This document shows positions 24,985-33,826 of a stretch of 64,000 bases of DNA, piece by piece. The DNA comes from Marinilongibacter aquaticus (GTDB lineage Bacteria; Bacteroidota; Bacteroidia; Cytophagales; Spirosomataceae), in assembly GCF_020149935.1 (NCBI RefSeq), contig NZ_CP083757.1:3931501-3995500 (forward strand), read 5' to 3'. Positions within the stretch are counted from its first letter, which is position 1. Each line of letters opens with the position of its first letter. The position numbers and the translations under genes are program-made. The notes beneath the pieces are model-generated. The model was not told the origin of the DNA, searched no databases, and saw only the letters and a list, made by a program, of their open reading frames with translations.

Positions 24985-25170
24985 ATGGCACATCCGAAAC
25001 GTAAAACCTCGAAAACCAGAAGAGATAAGCGTAGAACGCACGACGGCCTTACGTCAAAAGCCTTGTCAGTAGATGCAACTACAGGTGAGATACATGTACG
25101 TCATCAGGCTCATGTGTTTGAAGGAAATCTCTATTACAAAGGCAAATTGGTTGTTGAGAATTTCAAATAA
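24985..25170 (+). CDS. rpmF: 50S ribosomal protein L32, cysteine-free form
   Basis: This 61-residue basic protein starts [20 protein letters not shown], the L32 signature. In many bacteria the second half holds two CxxC pairs that bind zinc. Here they are missing ([20 protein letters not shown]), leaving no cysteine at all. It lies in the usual place between DUF177 and plsX. Confidence 0.95.
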   Translation: MAHPKRKTSKTRRDKRRTHDGLTSKALSVDATTGEIHVRHQAHVFEGNLYYKGKLVVENFK

Positions 25171-25207
25171 GCCAAAGCCCTAGTTTCTAAATTTGACCCA
25201 TACCAAG

Positions 25208-26149
25208 ATGAAAATTGCGATTGATGCAATGGGTGGCGATTTTGCCCCTCAAGCGACCGTAGAAGGAGCCCTTTTAGCATTAAATGAGTTGCCTGAAGAT
25301 GTGTCCTTGGTCTTGGTGGGATTGGAAAACGAAATTGACGCCATTTTGGCGGACAAATCGTTCGATAAAAAGAAACTGGAGGTAAAACACGCCAGTGAAG
25401 TGGTGGGGATGCACGAGCATCCGGCAAAGTCTTTTTCTCAGAAACCCGACTCCAGTTTGGCAGTGGGTTTCAATTTGTTGAAAGCGAAAGAAGTGAATGC
25501 ATTTTGCAGTGCGGGCAATACCGGGGCTGTGATGGTGCATTCGCTTTTTGTGCTTAAAACCTATGGGAATATCCAACGCCCGCCCATTGCAGGCTTTTTT
25601 CCGCTGCGAAATGGTGGGTACAGTTTGATGTTGGATATCGGGGCCAATGTGGATTGCAAACCTGAGGTTCTGGTTCGCTTTGCCGAGCTGGGTTCGGTGT
25701 ATGCAGGCCTGTCTTTCGGTATCGAGAACCCGAAAGTGGCTCTGGTGAACATAGGAGAGGAAGAGTCGAAAGGACCCGCTTCGCTTCAGGCGGCACATCA
25801 ATTGTTGAAAGAACATGCCAAGGTGAATTTTGTGGGCAATATCGAAGGTCGCGATCTTTTTGATGGCAAGGCCGACGTGCTGGTCACAGAAGGCTTTACT
25901 GGAAATGTAATCTATAAAATGGGTGAATCGCTATACGAATACGCTCATAGTCAAGGAGTCGATGATCAATTGATCAACCGCATGAACTATGAAGTGGTAG
26001 GAGGGAGCCCCATAATAGGTGTGAAGGGCAACGTGATTGTGGCCCACGGAATTTCCACGCCATTGGCTATAAAAAATATGATTTTGCTTGCGAAAAGACA
26101 GGTGGAATCAGGAGTAAATGCTAAACTTGCAGAAGTTTTTGGCGAATAA
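25208..26149 (+). CDS. plsX: Phosphate acyltransferase PlsX
   Basis: From ATG 25208 the product has 313 residues and starts MKIAIDAMGGDFAPQATVEG, the diagnostic PlsX beginning. Other kept parts are FCSAGNTGAVMVHSLF, RPPIAGFFPLRNGGYSLMLDIGANVDC-like residues, LVTEGFTGNVIYKMGES and VGGSPIIGVKGNVIVAHG. It converts acyl-ACP to acyl phosphate for phospholipid synthesis. An in-frame TTG at 25193 is less likely as start. It is followed by fabH. Confidence 0.96.
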   Translation: MKIAIDAMGGDFAPQATVEGALLALNELPEDVSLVLVGLENEIDAILADKSFDKKKLEVKHASEVVGMHEHPAKSFSQKPDSSLAVGFNLLKAKEVNAFCSAGNTGAVMVHSLFVLKTYGNIQRPPIAGFFPLRNGGYSLMLDIGANVDCKPEVLVRFAELGSVYAGLSFGIENPKVALVNIGEEESKGPASLQAAHQLLKEHAKVNFVGNIEGRDLFDGKADVLVTEGFTGNVIYKMGESLYEYAHSQGVDDQLINRMNYEVVGGSPIIGVKGNVIVAHGISTPLAIKNMILLAKRQVESGVNAKLAEVFGE

Positions 26150-26181
26150 TTGCCACAAAATCCAAGAGCTAAAACCTTTTT

Positions 26182-27168
26182 ATGAGTAGAAAAGCCGCTA
26201 TTACAGGAGTAAGTGCGTACCTCCCTGACGACGTCTTGACGAACTTCGACCTCGAAAAGATTGTGGAGACGAACGATGAATGGATCACTTCACGCACAGG
26301 AATAAAAGAAAGGCGGATTTTGAAAGATGATCGACTCGGCACATCTTTCATGGCAGCAGAAGCTGTGAAGAGTTTGTTGGCCAAAACAAACACCGCACCT
26401 GAAGAGGTAGACCTCGTGATTGTGGCTACCGTTACCCCCGATTATTTCTTTCCTTCAACAGCCAATTTGGTGTGTACTCAAGTCGGTATCCCAAATGTGG
26501 GCAGTTTTGATATTTTGGCGGCCTGTTCTGGGTTTATCTATGCTTTGGGCATGGGCAGCCAGTTTATCGAAGCCGGGAAATACAAGAAGGTGATTGTTGT
26601 GGGAGCGGATAAAATGTCTTCCATAATCGATTGGCAAGACCGTACCACGTGCATTCTTTTTGGCGACGGTGCCGGAGCAGTAATGCTTGAACCCAATGAA
26701 GAGGGAAATGGTTTAATCGATTTCAATTTGCATTCGGATGGAACTGGCGAAGACCACTTGATCATGAAAGGTGGCGGAAGCCGCTTTCCGGCTTCGCAGA
26801 GTACATTAGACAATAAACTGCATTATATTCGTCAGGAAGGTCAGGCGGTATTCAAATTTGCCGTGACCAAAATGGCCGATACAGCCGCGAACATCATGGA
26901 AGCGAACGGCTTGACTGGAGAAGATATTGCCTATCTTGTTCCCCATCAGGCCAATAAGCGTATCATAGATGCCACGGCCAGAAGAATGGGAATTGGCGAA
27001 GACAAGGTGATGATGAACATCAACAAATACGGCAATACCACCGCCGGAACAATTCCCCTTTGTCTTTACGATTACGAATCGAAACTGAAAAAAGGAGACA
27101 ATTTGATCCTCGCGGCTTTTGGTGGTGGATTCACTTGGGGATCGGCTTACATTAAATGGGCATATTAG
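26182..27168 (+). CDS. fabH: 3-oxoacyl-ACP synthase III
   Basis: This 328-residue condensing enzyme starts fatty acid synthesis from acyl-CoA and malonyl-ACP. The catalytic triad is visible: Cys in DILAACSGFIYALGMG, His in YLVPHQANKRIIDATARRMG, and Asn in NKYGNTTAGTIPL. NDEWITSRTGIKERRI is the N-terminal FabH signature. It sits between plsX and efp in one operon. Confidence 0.96.
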   Translation: MSRKAAITGVSAYLPDDVLTNFDLEKIVETNDEWITSRTGIKERRILKDDRLGTSFMAAEAVKSLLAKTNTAPEEVDLVIVATVTPDYFFPSTANLVCTQVGIPNVGSFDILAACSGFIYALGMGSQFIEAGKYKKVIVVGADKMSSIIDWQDRTTCILFGDGAGAVMLEPNEEGNGLIDFNLHSDGTGEDHLIMKGGGSRFPASQSTLDNKLHYIRQEGQAVFKFAVTKMADTAANIMEANGLTGEDIAYLVPHQANKRIIDATARRMGIGEDKVMMNINKYGNTTAGTIPLCLYDYESKLKKGDNLILAAFGGGFTWGSAYIKWAY

Positions 27169-27187
27169 ACTGAATTTTTTAAAAATA

Positions 27188-27757
27188 ATGGCAACAACCG
27201 CAGATTTTAGAAATGGCTTGTGTATAGAATTCAACAATGATCTGTACATTATTTCAGAGTTTCAGCATGTGAAGCCTGGCAAAGGGCCTGCCTTTGTTCG
27301 GACCAAACTGAAGAATTTAAAAACCGGAAGAGTAATAGACAATACATTTACCGCGGGTGTGAATGTAGTGACTGCTCGCGTGGAAAAACGAGCATTTCAG
27401 TTTATATTTAAGGATGATTTCGGCTACAATTTCATGAATACCGAAACCTTCGAACAAATAAACTTGCCCGAAGAAATGGTGCCTTGCAGCGATTTGCTGA
27501 AAGAAGGGCAGAATGTGGACATTCTGATTCACGCCGAGGAAGAAACGCCTTTGAGCGTCGAAATCCCAATGTATGTGGAGTTGAAGGTAACCTATACCGA
27601 ACCCGGAGTGAAAGGCGATACGGCCAATAACCCGTTGAAGCCCGCTACTGTAGAAACAGGAGCGAGCATTAAGGTGCCTTTGTTTATAGAAAACGACGAA
27701 CTGATCCGCGTGAATACGCAAACGTACGAGTACGATTCACGTGTGAAAGAAAAGTAG
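27188..27757 (+). CDS. efp: Translation elongation factor P
   Basis: From ATG 27188 it has 189 residues and starts MATTADFRNGLCIEFNNDLY. The tip loop of domain I is HVKPGKGPAFVRTKLKN, with a lysine at the position modified in some bacteria. No modification enzyme is visible in the window. Domain III ends VNTQTYEYDSRVKEK, the usual EF-P ending. EF-P relieves stalling at polyproline. The gene closes the operon at an efficient terminator. The in-frame start at 27119 lies inside fabH and is rejected. Confidence 0.95.
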   Translation: MATTADFRNGLCIEFNNDLYIISEFQHVKPGKGPAFVRTKLKNLKTGRVIDNTFTAGVNVVTARVEKRAFQFIFKDDFGYNFMNTETFEQINLPEEMVPCSDLLKEGQNVDILIHAEEETPLSVEIPMYVELKVTYTEPGVKGDTANNPLKPATVETGASIKVPLFIENDELIRVNTQTYEYDSRVKEK

Positions 27758-27761
27758 TATC

Positions 27762-27794
27762 AGGATCGCCTTTATCGGGCGATCCTCATTTTTT
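27762..27794 (+). terminator. Intrinsic terminator after efp
   Basis: AGGATCGCC (27762-27770) pairs with GGCGATCCT (27778-27786) around a 7-nt loop, followed by CATTTTTT. Its T run runs straight into the -33 element of the accB promoter. Confidence 0.85.
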
Positions 27795-27821
27795 GATGGA
27801 GATCAAATCTTTTTACATTTG
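27792..27821 (+). promoter_or_regulatory. Promoter of accBC
   Basis: TTTG (27792-27795), an 18-bp spacer and TACATTTG (27814-27821) form a strong Bacteroidota-type promoter about 20 bp upstream of the accB start codon. Confidence 0.75.
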
Positions 27822-27847
27822 TAAGACGCTTAATTACCCCTTTCAAT

Positions 27848-28327
27848 ATGGAAACAAAAGAAATTCAAAAGCTGATTGATTTTATCGCAAAATCTGATCT
27901 GGATGAAGTAAAAATGGAGACTTCTGAGTTGAAATTGCATGTCAGAAGAAATGCTGGTGTGGTTACAGTGCCTAGCCCTGCAGTGCAGGCCGTGGCTCCT
28001 GCTCCGGCAGCCCCTGTAGCTGTAGCAGCTCCTGCCCCAGCAGCAGCAGAAAGTGCGGCAAGTCCAGAACCTGCAGCGAAAAGTAATTTGGTGGAGATCA
28101 AATCTCCAATGATCGGTACGTTCTACCGTGCCTCTGGCCCCGAGAAACCAAACTTCAAAGAAGTAGGTGATGATGTGAATGTAGGTGAGGTAATCTGCAT
28201 CATCGAGGCCATGAAACTTTTCAATGAGATTGAGTCTGAAGTAAAAGGGAAAATTGTGAAAATATTGGTAGACGATGCGTCACCAGTAGAGTTTGACCAA
28301 CCACTTTTCTTGGTTGAGCCCGCTTAA
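27848..28327 (+). CDS. accB: Biotin carboxyl carrier protein of acetyl-CoA carboxylase
   Basis: This 159-residue protein has an N-terminal helical part (METKEIQKLIDFIAKSDLDE), a Pro/Ala-rich flexible linker from about residue 38 to 75, and the biotinyl domain with the biotin-accepting lysine in IEAMKLFNEIES. It carries CO2 on biotin between AccC and the carboxyltransferase in malonyl-CoA synthesis. accC follows 30 bp later. Confidence 0.96.
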   Translation: METKEIQKLIDFIAKSDLDEVKMETSELKLHVRRNAGVVTVPSPAVQAVAPAPAAPVAVAAPAPAAAESAASPEPAAKSNLVEIKSPMIGTFYRASGPEKPNFKEVGDDVNVGEVICIIEAMKLFNEIESEVKGKIVKILVDDASPVEFDQPLFLVEPA

Positions 28328-28357
28328 TCATTTCTCAATTCAAACCAAGAGGTACTT

Positions 28358-29701
28358 ATGTTTAAGAAAATATTAGTAGCAAACCGCGGAGAAATTGCCC
28401 TGAGGGTTATGCGTACCTGTAGGGAAATGGGAATCAAAACGGTTGCCGTATACTCGACAGCAGATAAGGACAGCTTGCACGTGCGTTTTGCAGATGAAGC
28501 CGTGTGTATCGGCCCTTCGCAGAGCATCAAATCTTATCTGAGCATCCCGAATATCCTTTCGGCCGCTGAGATTACCAATGCAGATGCCATTCACCCCGGG
28601 TATGGTTTCCTTTCGGAAAATGCCGAGTTCTCGAAAATTTGCGAGGATTATGGCATTAAATTCATTGGAGCTTCTGCCGAGCAAATCAACCTAATGGGGG
28701 ATAAGGCTACGGCGAAAGATACCATGAAAAAAGCGGGTGTGCCGGTTATTCCGGGTTCTGAAGGCCTGTTGGAGTCTGTAGAACAAGGTAAAAAGCTGGC
28801 CAAAGAAATGGGCTACCCCGTCATTATCAAAGCCACAGCGGGTGGTGGTGGCCGTGGTATGCGTATCATCAAAGAAGAAGGGCAGTTTCAGAAAATGTGG
28901 GACGATGCCAAAATGGAATCGGGTGCTGCATTCGGAAACGATGGCCTGTATTTGGAGAAATTCGTAGAAGAACCACGCCATATCGAAATTCAAATTGTGG
29001 GCGATCGATTCGGAAAGGTGTGCCACCTTTCGGAAAGAGACTGCTCGATTCAGCGTAGACACCAAAAGCTTTTGGAAGAAACGCCTTCCCCGGTGATGAC
29101 CGACGATTTGCGTCAGCGTATGGGCGATGCCGCCATTAAAGGAGCTTCGGCCATTCAATACGAAGGTGCGGGTACAGTGGAGTTTTTGGTGGATAAAAAC
29201 GGAGATTTCTATTTCATGGAAATGAATACCCGTATTCAGGTGGAACACCCGATTACTGAAGAAGTGACCGATTTCGACCTGATTAAGGAGCAAATCAAAG
29301 TCGCTGCCGGTGTGCCGATTTCAGGAAAGAGCTATTTCCCGAAAAAGTACTCCATGGAATGTAGAATCAATGCTGAAGATCCAGGAAACGGCTTCAGACC
29401 TTGTCCGGGTGTAATCAAATCGATGCATTTGCCCGGTGGGCACGGTGTAAGAATCGATAGCCATGTGTACGCGGGTTACACGATTCCGCCGCATTACGAT
29501 TCGATGATTGCCAAGGTGATCGTAACGGCCCAAAGCCGCGAAGAAGTGATTGTACGGATGAAACGTGCATTGGAGGAGTTTTATGTAGAGGGCGTGAAAA
29601 CCACGATTCCTTTTCACTTGAAACTTATGGATGACGAAATATTCCGTTCTGGAATTTTCAATACCAAATTCTTGGAAACGTTTGACTTTAGCGATTTATA
29701 A
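28358..29701 (+). CDS. accC: Biotin carboxylase subunit of acetyl-CoA carboxylase
   Basis: The 447-residue length is normal for AccC. It starts [20 protein letters not shown]. The ATP-grasp part shows [32 protein letters not shown], and catalytic residues in [20 protein letters not shown] ([10 protein letters not shown]). It carboxylates biotin on AccB using ATP and bicarbonate. It is the second gene of accBC, ending at a bidirectional terminator. Confidence 0.97.
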   Translation: MFKKILVANRGEIALRVMRTCREMGIKTVAVYSTADKDSLHVRFADEAVCIGPSQSIKSYLSIPNILSAAEITNADAIHPGYGFLSENAEFSKICEDYGIKFIGASAEQINLMGDKATAKDTMKKAGVPVIPGSEGLLESVEQGKKLAKEMGYPVIIKATAGGGGRGMRIIKEEGQFQKMWDDAKMESGAAFGNDGLYLEKFVEEPRHIEIQIVGDRFGKVCHLSERDCSIQRRHQKLLEETPSPVMTDDLRQRMGDAAIKGASAIQYEGAGTVEFLVDKNGDFYFMEMNTRIQVEHPITEEVTDFDLIKEQIKVAAGVPISGKSYFPKKYSMECRINAEDPGNGFRPCPGVIKSMHLPGGHGVRIDSHVYAGYTIPPHYDSMIAKVIVTAQSREEVIVRMKRALEEFYVEGVKTTIPFHLKLMDDEIFRSGIFNTKFLETFDFSDL

Positions 29702-29702
29702 G

Positions 29703-29730
29703 AAAAAGGGCTGCGAATGCGGCCCTTTTT
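29703..29730. terminator. Bidirectional terminator between accC and a convergent gene
   Basis: AAAAAGGGC (29703-29711) pairs with GCCCTTTTT (29722-29730). A-rich and T-rich flanks allow it to work in both directions. Confidence 0.8.
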
Positions 29731-29735
29731 TATTT

Positions 29736-31436
29736 CTATTCGGCGAAAAACAAATCCAACCATACACCAAGGCTTATTGCTTTGCCAAGAATGAGCAGGT
29801 TTTCCACTGGGCAGTATTCCGAATTTCCGTCGATAGCTTGCAATTGCTGATCGAAGATTTCCTTATCGACAAACTTCCAAAGTTTGTGCCCCTCCTGAAA
29901 ATGGGCAAAACAGGCCAAAAGAGTACGGAATGTGAAGGGTGTAGCTATCTCCTTTCCCGATTGGTTTTGAGCGTATTTTGGTGATAAATCTTTCATGCTT
30001 TCGCGAAGCAAACCCCGCATTTGCCCTTCATTGAAATGCTTTTTCAAGGGGTAATTAACAGCAATTTTCAAAAGGTCTTTGTGCAGGAAAGGCTGATCTA
30101 CAGTAAGTTTGAAAGCGTGGGCAAGAGCGTCTAATGATTCAAGTGTGTCGATATTTCTTTGAGATTGATTCGCCTCAAGAGCCTTTCGTTGCAAAGCCGT
30201 ATAGCGTCGATTTGTTTTTTCAAAGAGCGAAACGTTAGGGTTCTTTTTGTATAATTCATTTCGGATTGGCAGGACGCTTTGCTTTTGCGTACCTTTTAAG
30301 AGTGCACACAGTTTTTGCCAAACAAATTGTCTAGATACGAGTTGCTGTTTCCACAAATGACAAAGAAGCAGAAAGCGATTTTGAGCAGAAAAAACCAGGC
30401 TTTGCATCCAAAGGTAATCGGCATCGGTTGCTTTTACCGTGTGCATCAGAAGAATGGCTTCAAAGGCTCGCTTGAATTTTCGTTTTTTAAACAATTCTTT
30501 CACATACTCTTTTTCCAAGGCAAAAATATTTGAGCCGCCATAGGCTGAAAACAAGATTCGATTTCGTGCAGATGCAGACTTTAAAACTGAAAATATTTCG
30601 GGCATAACAAGGAGTAAAGCATCCGGTTTAGCCGTGATTTTGGAAAGCTGTTTGAATGATGCCAATAAATGTTTCGGCTCGACTTTAAAGTCTCGCGTTT
30701 CTTCCTCGCCATGTTGGGGCGAAGAGATATAAGCTTCATGTTTGAGTATGGCGTCTATATACTCGGAATCCAAGTCGTTTACAAGATGAACAGAAGGTGA
30801 ATCGAAATCCTGCATTGCTTGCATAATGTGCCTTGTAAACCTTTCCCGAAAATGAGTAACCGCATTTTTTTTGCTTTTGGGTTCTTTAAAGTCCATGGGG
30901 GCAAAAGTATGAGCACTCATTTTACCGGCTTGAAAATAGAGTCTCTGTCCGGGTAATACGCGGCGTATGCCTTTGAAAAATGTGAGTTCGTCGGCTGCAG
31001 ATTGTGCATTTTCTGGATGGAGGAAAAGGTTGACTTTTAAGTGGCAAATTTCTGGCTTTGTGCTTTGGCAAGCCAACACACTCAATAGGTTGTTCGAGGC
31101 AATTAGCCTTCCGTCTGCAAAAGAATAATACAGACTTTTTACACCAAAAAAATCACGCACAAGTTCGGCTGAGAAACGTTTTTTGTGCAAATACACGCCC
31201 GAAAAATGAGCGGACGATTCCTGCAAATTGGTGAGGCCAGAGAAGGGCTCTTTTGGGAAAATATCAAAAAGAAAGGAGTCGTTTTTACGGTCGGCAAATT
31301 GAGCCTTTTTCCCAAACTGCATAAAACTTTGTCCGTTGGCCAGCAAATTATAGCCCATTTGCCGCAAAGCGGTCTGAAATTGCTCCTGTAAATCGAGCGG
31401 AGCATTGAACTGCTGTATGTAAAGGAATTGACTCAT
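29736..31436 (-). CDS. Degenerate asparagine-synthetase-like protein
   Basis: From ATG 31436 the product has 566 residues. Its overall plan is that of AsnB: an N-terminal glutaminase-like half (SGVYLHKKRF... RDFFGVKSLYYSFADGRLIASNNLLSVL, with FKGIRRVLPGQRLYFQAGK) and a C-terminal synthetase-like half. The active sites are lost: there is no N-terminal catalytic Cys, the PPi loop SGGxDS is replaced by VNDLDSE, and the GGDGADELF motif by SAYGGSNIF. It is a pseudoenzyme or has another function. The open frame is intact. It stands alone, convergent to accC and divergent from pcrA. Confidence 0.75.
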   Translation of the reverse strand: MSQFLYIQQFNAPLDLQEQFQTALRQMGYNLLANGQSFMQFGKKAQFADRKNDSFLFDIFPKEPFSGLTNLQESSAHFSGVYLHKKRFSAELVRDFFGVKSLYYSFADGRLIASNNLLSVLACQSTKPEICHLKVNLFLHPENAQSAADELTFFKGIRRVLPGQRLYFQAGKMSAHTFAPMDFKEPKSKKNAVTHFRERFTRHIMQAMQDFDSPSVHLVNDLDSEYIDAILKHEAYISSPQHGEEETRDFKVEPKHLLASFKQLSKITAKPDALLLVMPEIFSVLKSASARNRILFSAYGGSNIFALEKEYVKELFKKRKFKRAFEAILLMHTVKATDADYLWMQSLVFSAQNRFLLLCHLWKQQLVSRQFVWQKLCALLKGTQKQSVLPIRNELYKKNPNVSLFEKTNRRYTALQRKALEANQSQRNIDTLESLDALAHAFKLTVDQPFLHKDLLKIAVNYPLKKHFNEGQMRGLLRESMKDLSPKYAQNQSGKEIATPFTFRTLLACFAHFQEGHKLWKFVDKEIFDQQLQAIDGNSEYCPVENLLILGKAISLGVWLDLFFAE

Positions 31437-31490
31437 AGGCAAATTCCAGATCAAGTTATCGATTAACAGGCAATTCTCCTCTGCCTTGCG

Positions 31491-31498
31491 TATCTTTG
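31491..31498 (+). promoter_or_regulatory. -7 element of pcrA
   Basis: TATCTTTG matches TAnnTTTG, 25 bp before the GTG at 31523. It overlaps an in-frame TTG at 31496, which argues against that codon as the start. No convincing -33 was seen. Confidence 0.5.
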
Positions 31499-31522
31499 TT
31501 TTTGGTATTAAGAAAGAAAAAG

Positions 31523-33823
31523 GTGAGTGAATTTTTAGAACAATTGAATCCGCCTCAACGCAAGGCAGTTACACATCCAAAAGGCCCTTTGATGATCATT
31601 GCGGGAGCAGGTTCGGGTAAAACCCGAGTGCTCACGTATCGTATTGCGTGGTTGATCGCACAGGGTGTGGATCCTTTCAATATTTTGGCTTTGACATTTA
31701 CAAACAGGGCCGCGGAAGAGATGCGTCACCGTATTGAGAAAGTTATCGGAACCGATGCCCGAAACCTGTGGATGGGGACTTTTCACTCGGTTTTTGCCAA
31801 AATTCTGCGTTTCGAAGGAAAGGCTTTGGGCTACACTTCTAATTTTTCAATCTACGATACGGACGATTCAAAATCCCTGATCAAAACCATCATCAAGGAG
31901 TTTAATCTTGATGACAAGGTGTACAAGCCGAATTACGTGTTGAATCGGATTTCGAACGCGAAAAATTCCTTGGTGTCTTGGGAAATGTACAACGAGAATC
32001 CGGTTTTTCTGGAAGAGGATGCCGGTGCAAGAATGCCTGAAATCGGGCGAATTTACCGCACCTATGCCAAACGTTGTTTTCAGGCCAATGCCATGGATTT
32101 TGATGATTTGCTTTACAATACCAATGTGCTTTTCCGTGATCATCTCGATATTTTGAACAAATATCAACACAAGTTTAGGCACGTGATGGTCGATGAGTTT
32201 CAGGATACCAACGTATCGCAGTATTTGATCACACGAAAGCTGGCCGCCGTACATCAGAATATTTGTGTAGTGGGCGATGATGCCCAAAGTATTTACGCTT
32301 TCCGCGGAGCCAATATTCAAAATATACTGAATTTCAGACAGGATTATCCTGAATTGGAAACAGTGAAATTGGAGCAAAATTACCGTTCGACGCAAAATAT
32401 CGTCAATGCGGCGAATTCGCTGATCAAGAAAAACAAAGATCAGCTCGATAAGAATGTGTTTACGGCCAATGATGAGGGCAAAAAAATCGAGGTGATGAAG
32501 GCCGTATCTGACAATGAAGAAGGCCGAATGGTGACGAACACCATTTTTGAACAGAAACTGAATGCCAATTTGCACAATTCAGATTTTGCCATTCTTTACC
32601 GTACCAATGCTCAGTCACGGGCATTTGAAGAAGCCTTACGGAAAATCAACATCAAATACAGAATTATTGGCGGACTTTCTTTCTATCAAAGGAAAGAGAT
32701 AAAAGACATATTGGCCTATTTGCGGTTTACGGTCAATCAACAAGACGAAGAAGCGTTTAAACGCATCATCAATTTGCCCAAACGCGGTATTGGGAACCAG
32801 ACTGTGGCAAGTATTGTATTGGCTGCCTCGGAAGCCGGAGAAAGTATTTGGGAAGTGGTACAGAACCCGGCCTATTACCTTTCTGGTAATCGGGCGGTAA
32901 AGCAGATCAAACAGTTTTCTGATTTGATCAAAAGCTTTGTAGTTGATTTGGATTCGGGAAAAGATGCCCACGAAATGGCAACGCACATTGCCAAAACAAC
33001 GGGTATTCTGCGTGAGCTTTATGCCGATAAAACGGTGGAAGGTTTGGCCCGTTACGAAAACATGCAAGAATTGCTGAACTCGATTAAGCAGTTTGTGGAT
33101 AATGACGAAAACGACGACAAAACCTTGCCGGCTTTTTTACAAACGGTTTCTTTGCTCACTTCCGCAGATCAGGATGATGAAGATGGCGATCACGATCGCG
33201 TAACCCTGATGACAATTCACGGCTCAAAAGGTCTGGAGTTTAAGCATGTGTTTGTCGTGGGTTTGGAAGAGAACCTTTTTCCATCCCAGATGATGTTGAA
33301 CAATCGGGCGGATTTGGAAGAAGAACGGCGTTTATTCTACGTAGCCATCACCCGAGCCGAACAATATTTGACCTTGAGTTATGCCGACAGCCGCTACAAC
33401 TGGGGAAGGCTAACTTACTGTGAGCCGAGCCGCTTTCTTTTGGAAATCGACGAGCAGTATTTGTCGATGCCCAAAGCCAATCGTCCTGTAAAGAAAACCT
33501 TCAATAGCGACGAAGACGTGGTGAGTTCTTTTACACGAAAGCCGGCCGCAAAGCCTGCTCCGAGCGGGCCGAGTAAAGTGAGCAATTTGAAGCCTGTGAG
33601 CAGAGCAAAACCCGCTCCTTTGCACAAACCTTCGAGCAATTTTGTGCCGTCAAACCCGACAGAACTGAAAGCCGGACAAAAGGTAGAACATCCGAAATTT
33701 GGTTTTGGCAGAATCACGAAAATGGACAATATGGGCAGCAGCCAAAAGGCCACCGTACTTTTTGATACCCAAGGTGAAAAAACGCTTTTGCTGAGTTTTG
33801 CCAAACTGCGGGTGGTGGAATAG
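31523..33823 (+). CDS. pcrA: UvrD/PcrA-type DNA helicase
   Basis: From the GTG at 31523 it has 766 residues. Superfamily 1A helicase motifs are in order: Q-motif LNPPQRKAVTHPKGPLMIIA, Walker A GAGSGKT (28-34), TFTNRAAEEMRHRI, Walker B VDEFQDTN, GDDAQSIYAFRGA, LEQNYRST, MTIHGSKGLEF and LFYVAITRAE. After a Pro/Ala-rich linker a small C-terminal domain (KVEHPKFGFGRITKM) matches the PcrA RNA-polymerase-binding domain. It unwinds DNA 3'-5' in repair and in conflicts with transcription. Confidence 0.95.
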   Translation: MSEFLEQLNPPQRKAVTHPKGPLMIIAGAGSGKTRVLTYRIAWLIAQGVDPFNILALTFTNRAAEEMRHRIEKVIGTDARNLWMGTFHSVFAKILRFEGKALGYTSNFSIYDTDDSKSLIKTIIKEFNLDDKVYKPNYVLNRISNAKNSLVSWEMYNENPVFLEEDAGARMPEIGRIYRTYAKRCFQANAMDFDDLLYNTNVLFRDHLDILNKYQHKFRHVMVDEFQDTNVSQYLITRKLAAVHQNICVVGDDAQSIYAFRGANIQNILNFRQDYPELETVKLEQNYRSTQNIVNAANSLIKKNKDQLDKNVFTANDEGKKIEVMKAVSDNEEGRMVTNTIFEQKLNANLHNSDFAILYRTNAQSRAFEEALRKINIKYRIIGGLSFYQRKEIKDILAYLRFTVNQQDEEAFKRIINLPKRGIGNQTVASIVLAASEAGESIWEVVQNPAYYLSGNRAVKQIKQFSDLIKSFVVDLDSGKDAHEMATHIAKTTGILRELYADKTVEGLARYENMQELLNSIKQFVDNDENDDKTLPAFLQTVSLLTSADQDDEDGDHDRVTLMTIHGSKGLEFKHVFVVGLEENLFPSQMMLNNRADLEEERRLFYVAITRAEQYLTLSYADSRYNWGRLTYCEPSRFLLEIDEQYLSMPKANRPVKKTFNSDEDVVSSFTRKPAAKPAPSGPSKVSNLKPVSRAKPAPLHKPSSNFVPSNPTELKAGQKVEHPKFGFGRITKMDNMGSSQKATVLFDTQGEKTLLLSFAKLRVVE

Positions 33824-33826
33824 CTT

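Noticed and set aside
31496-31522. TTG start of pcrA
   Set aside because: It lies inside the TATCTTTG promoter element, so it would not be in the transcript.
31868-32575. 235-codon minus-strand frame inside pcrA
   Set aside because: It is antisense to conserved helicase motifs; its composition is that of a shadow frame.
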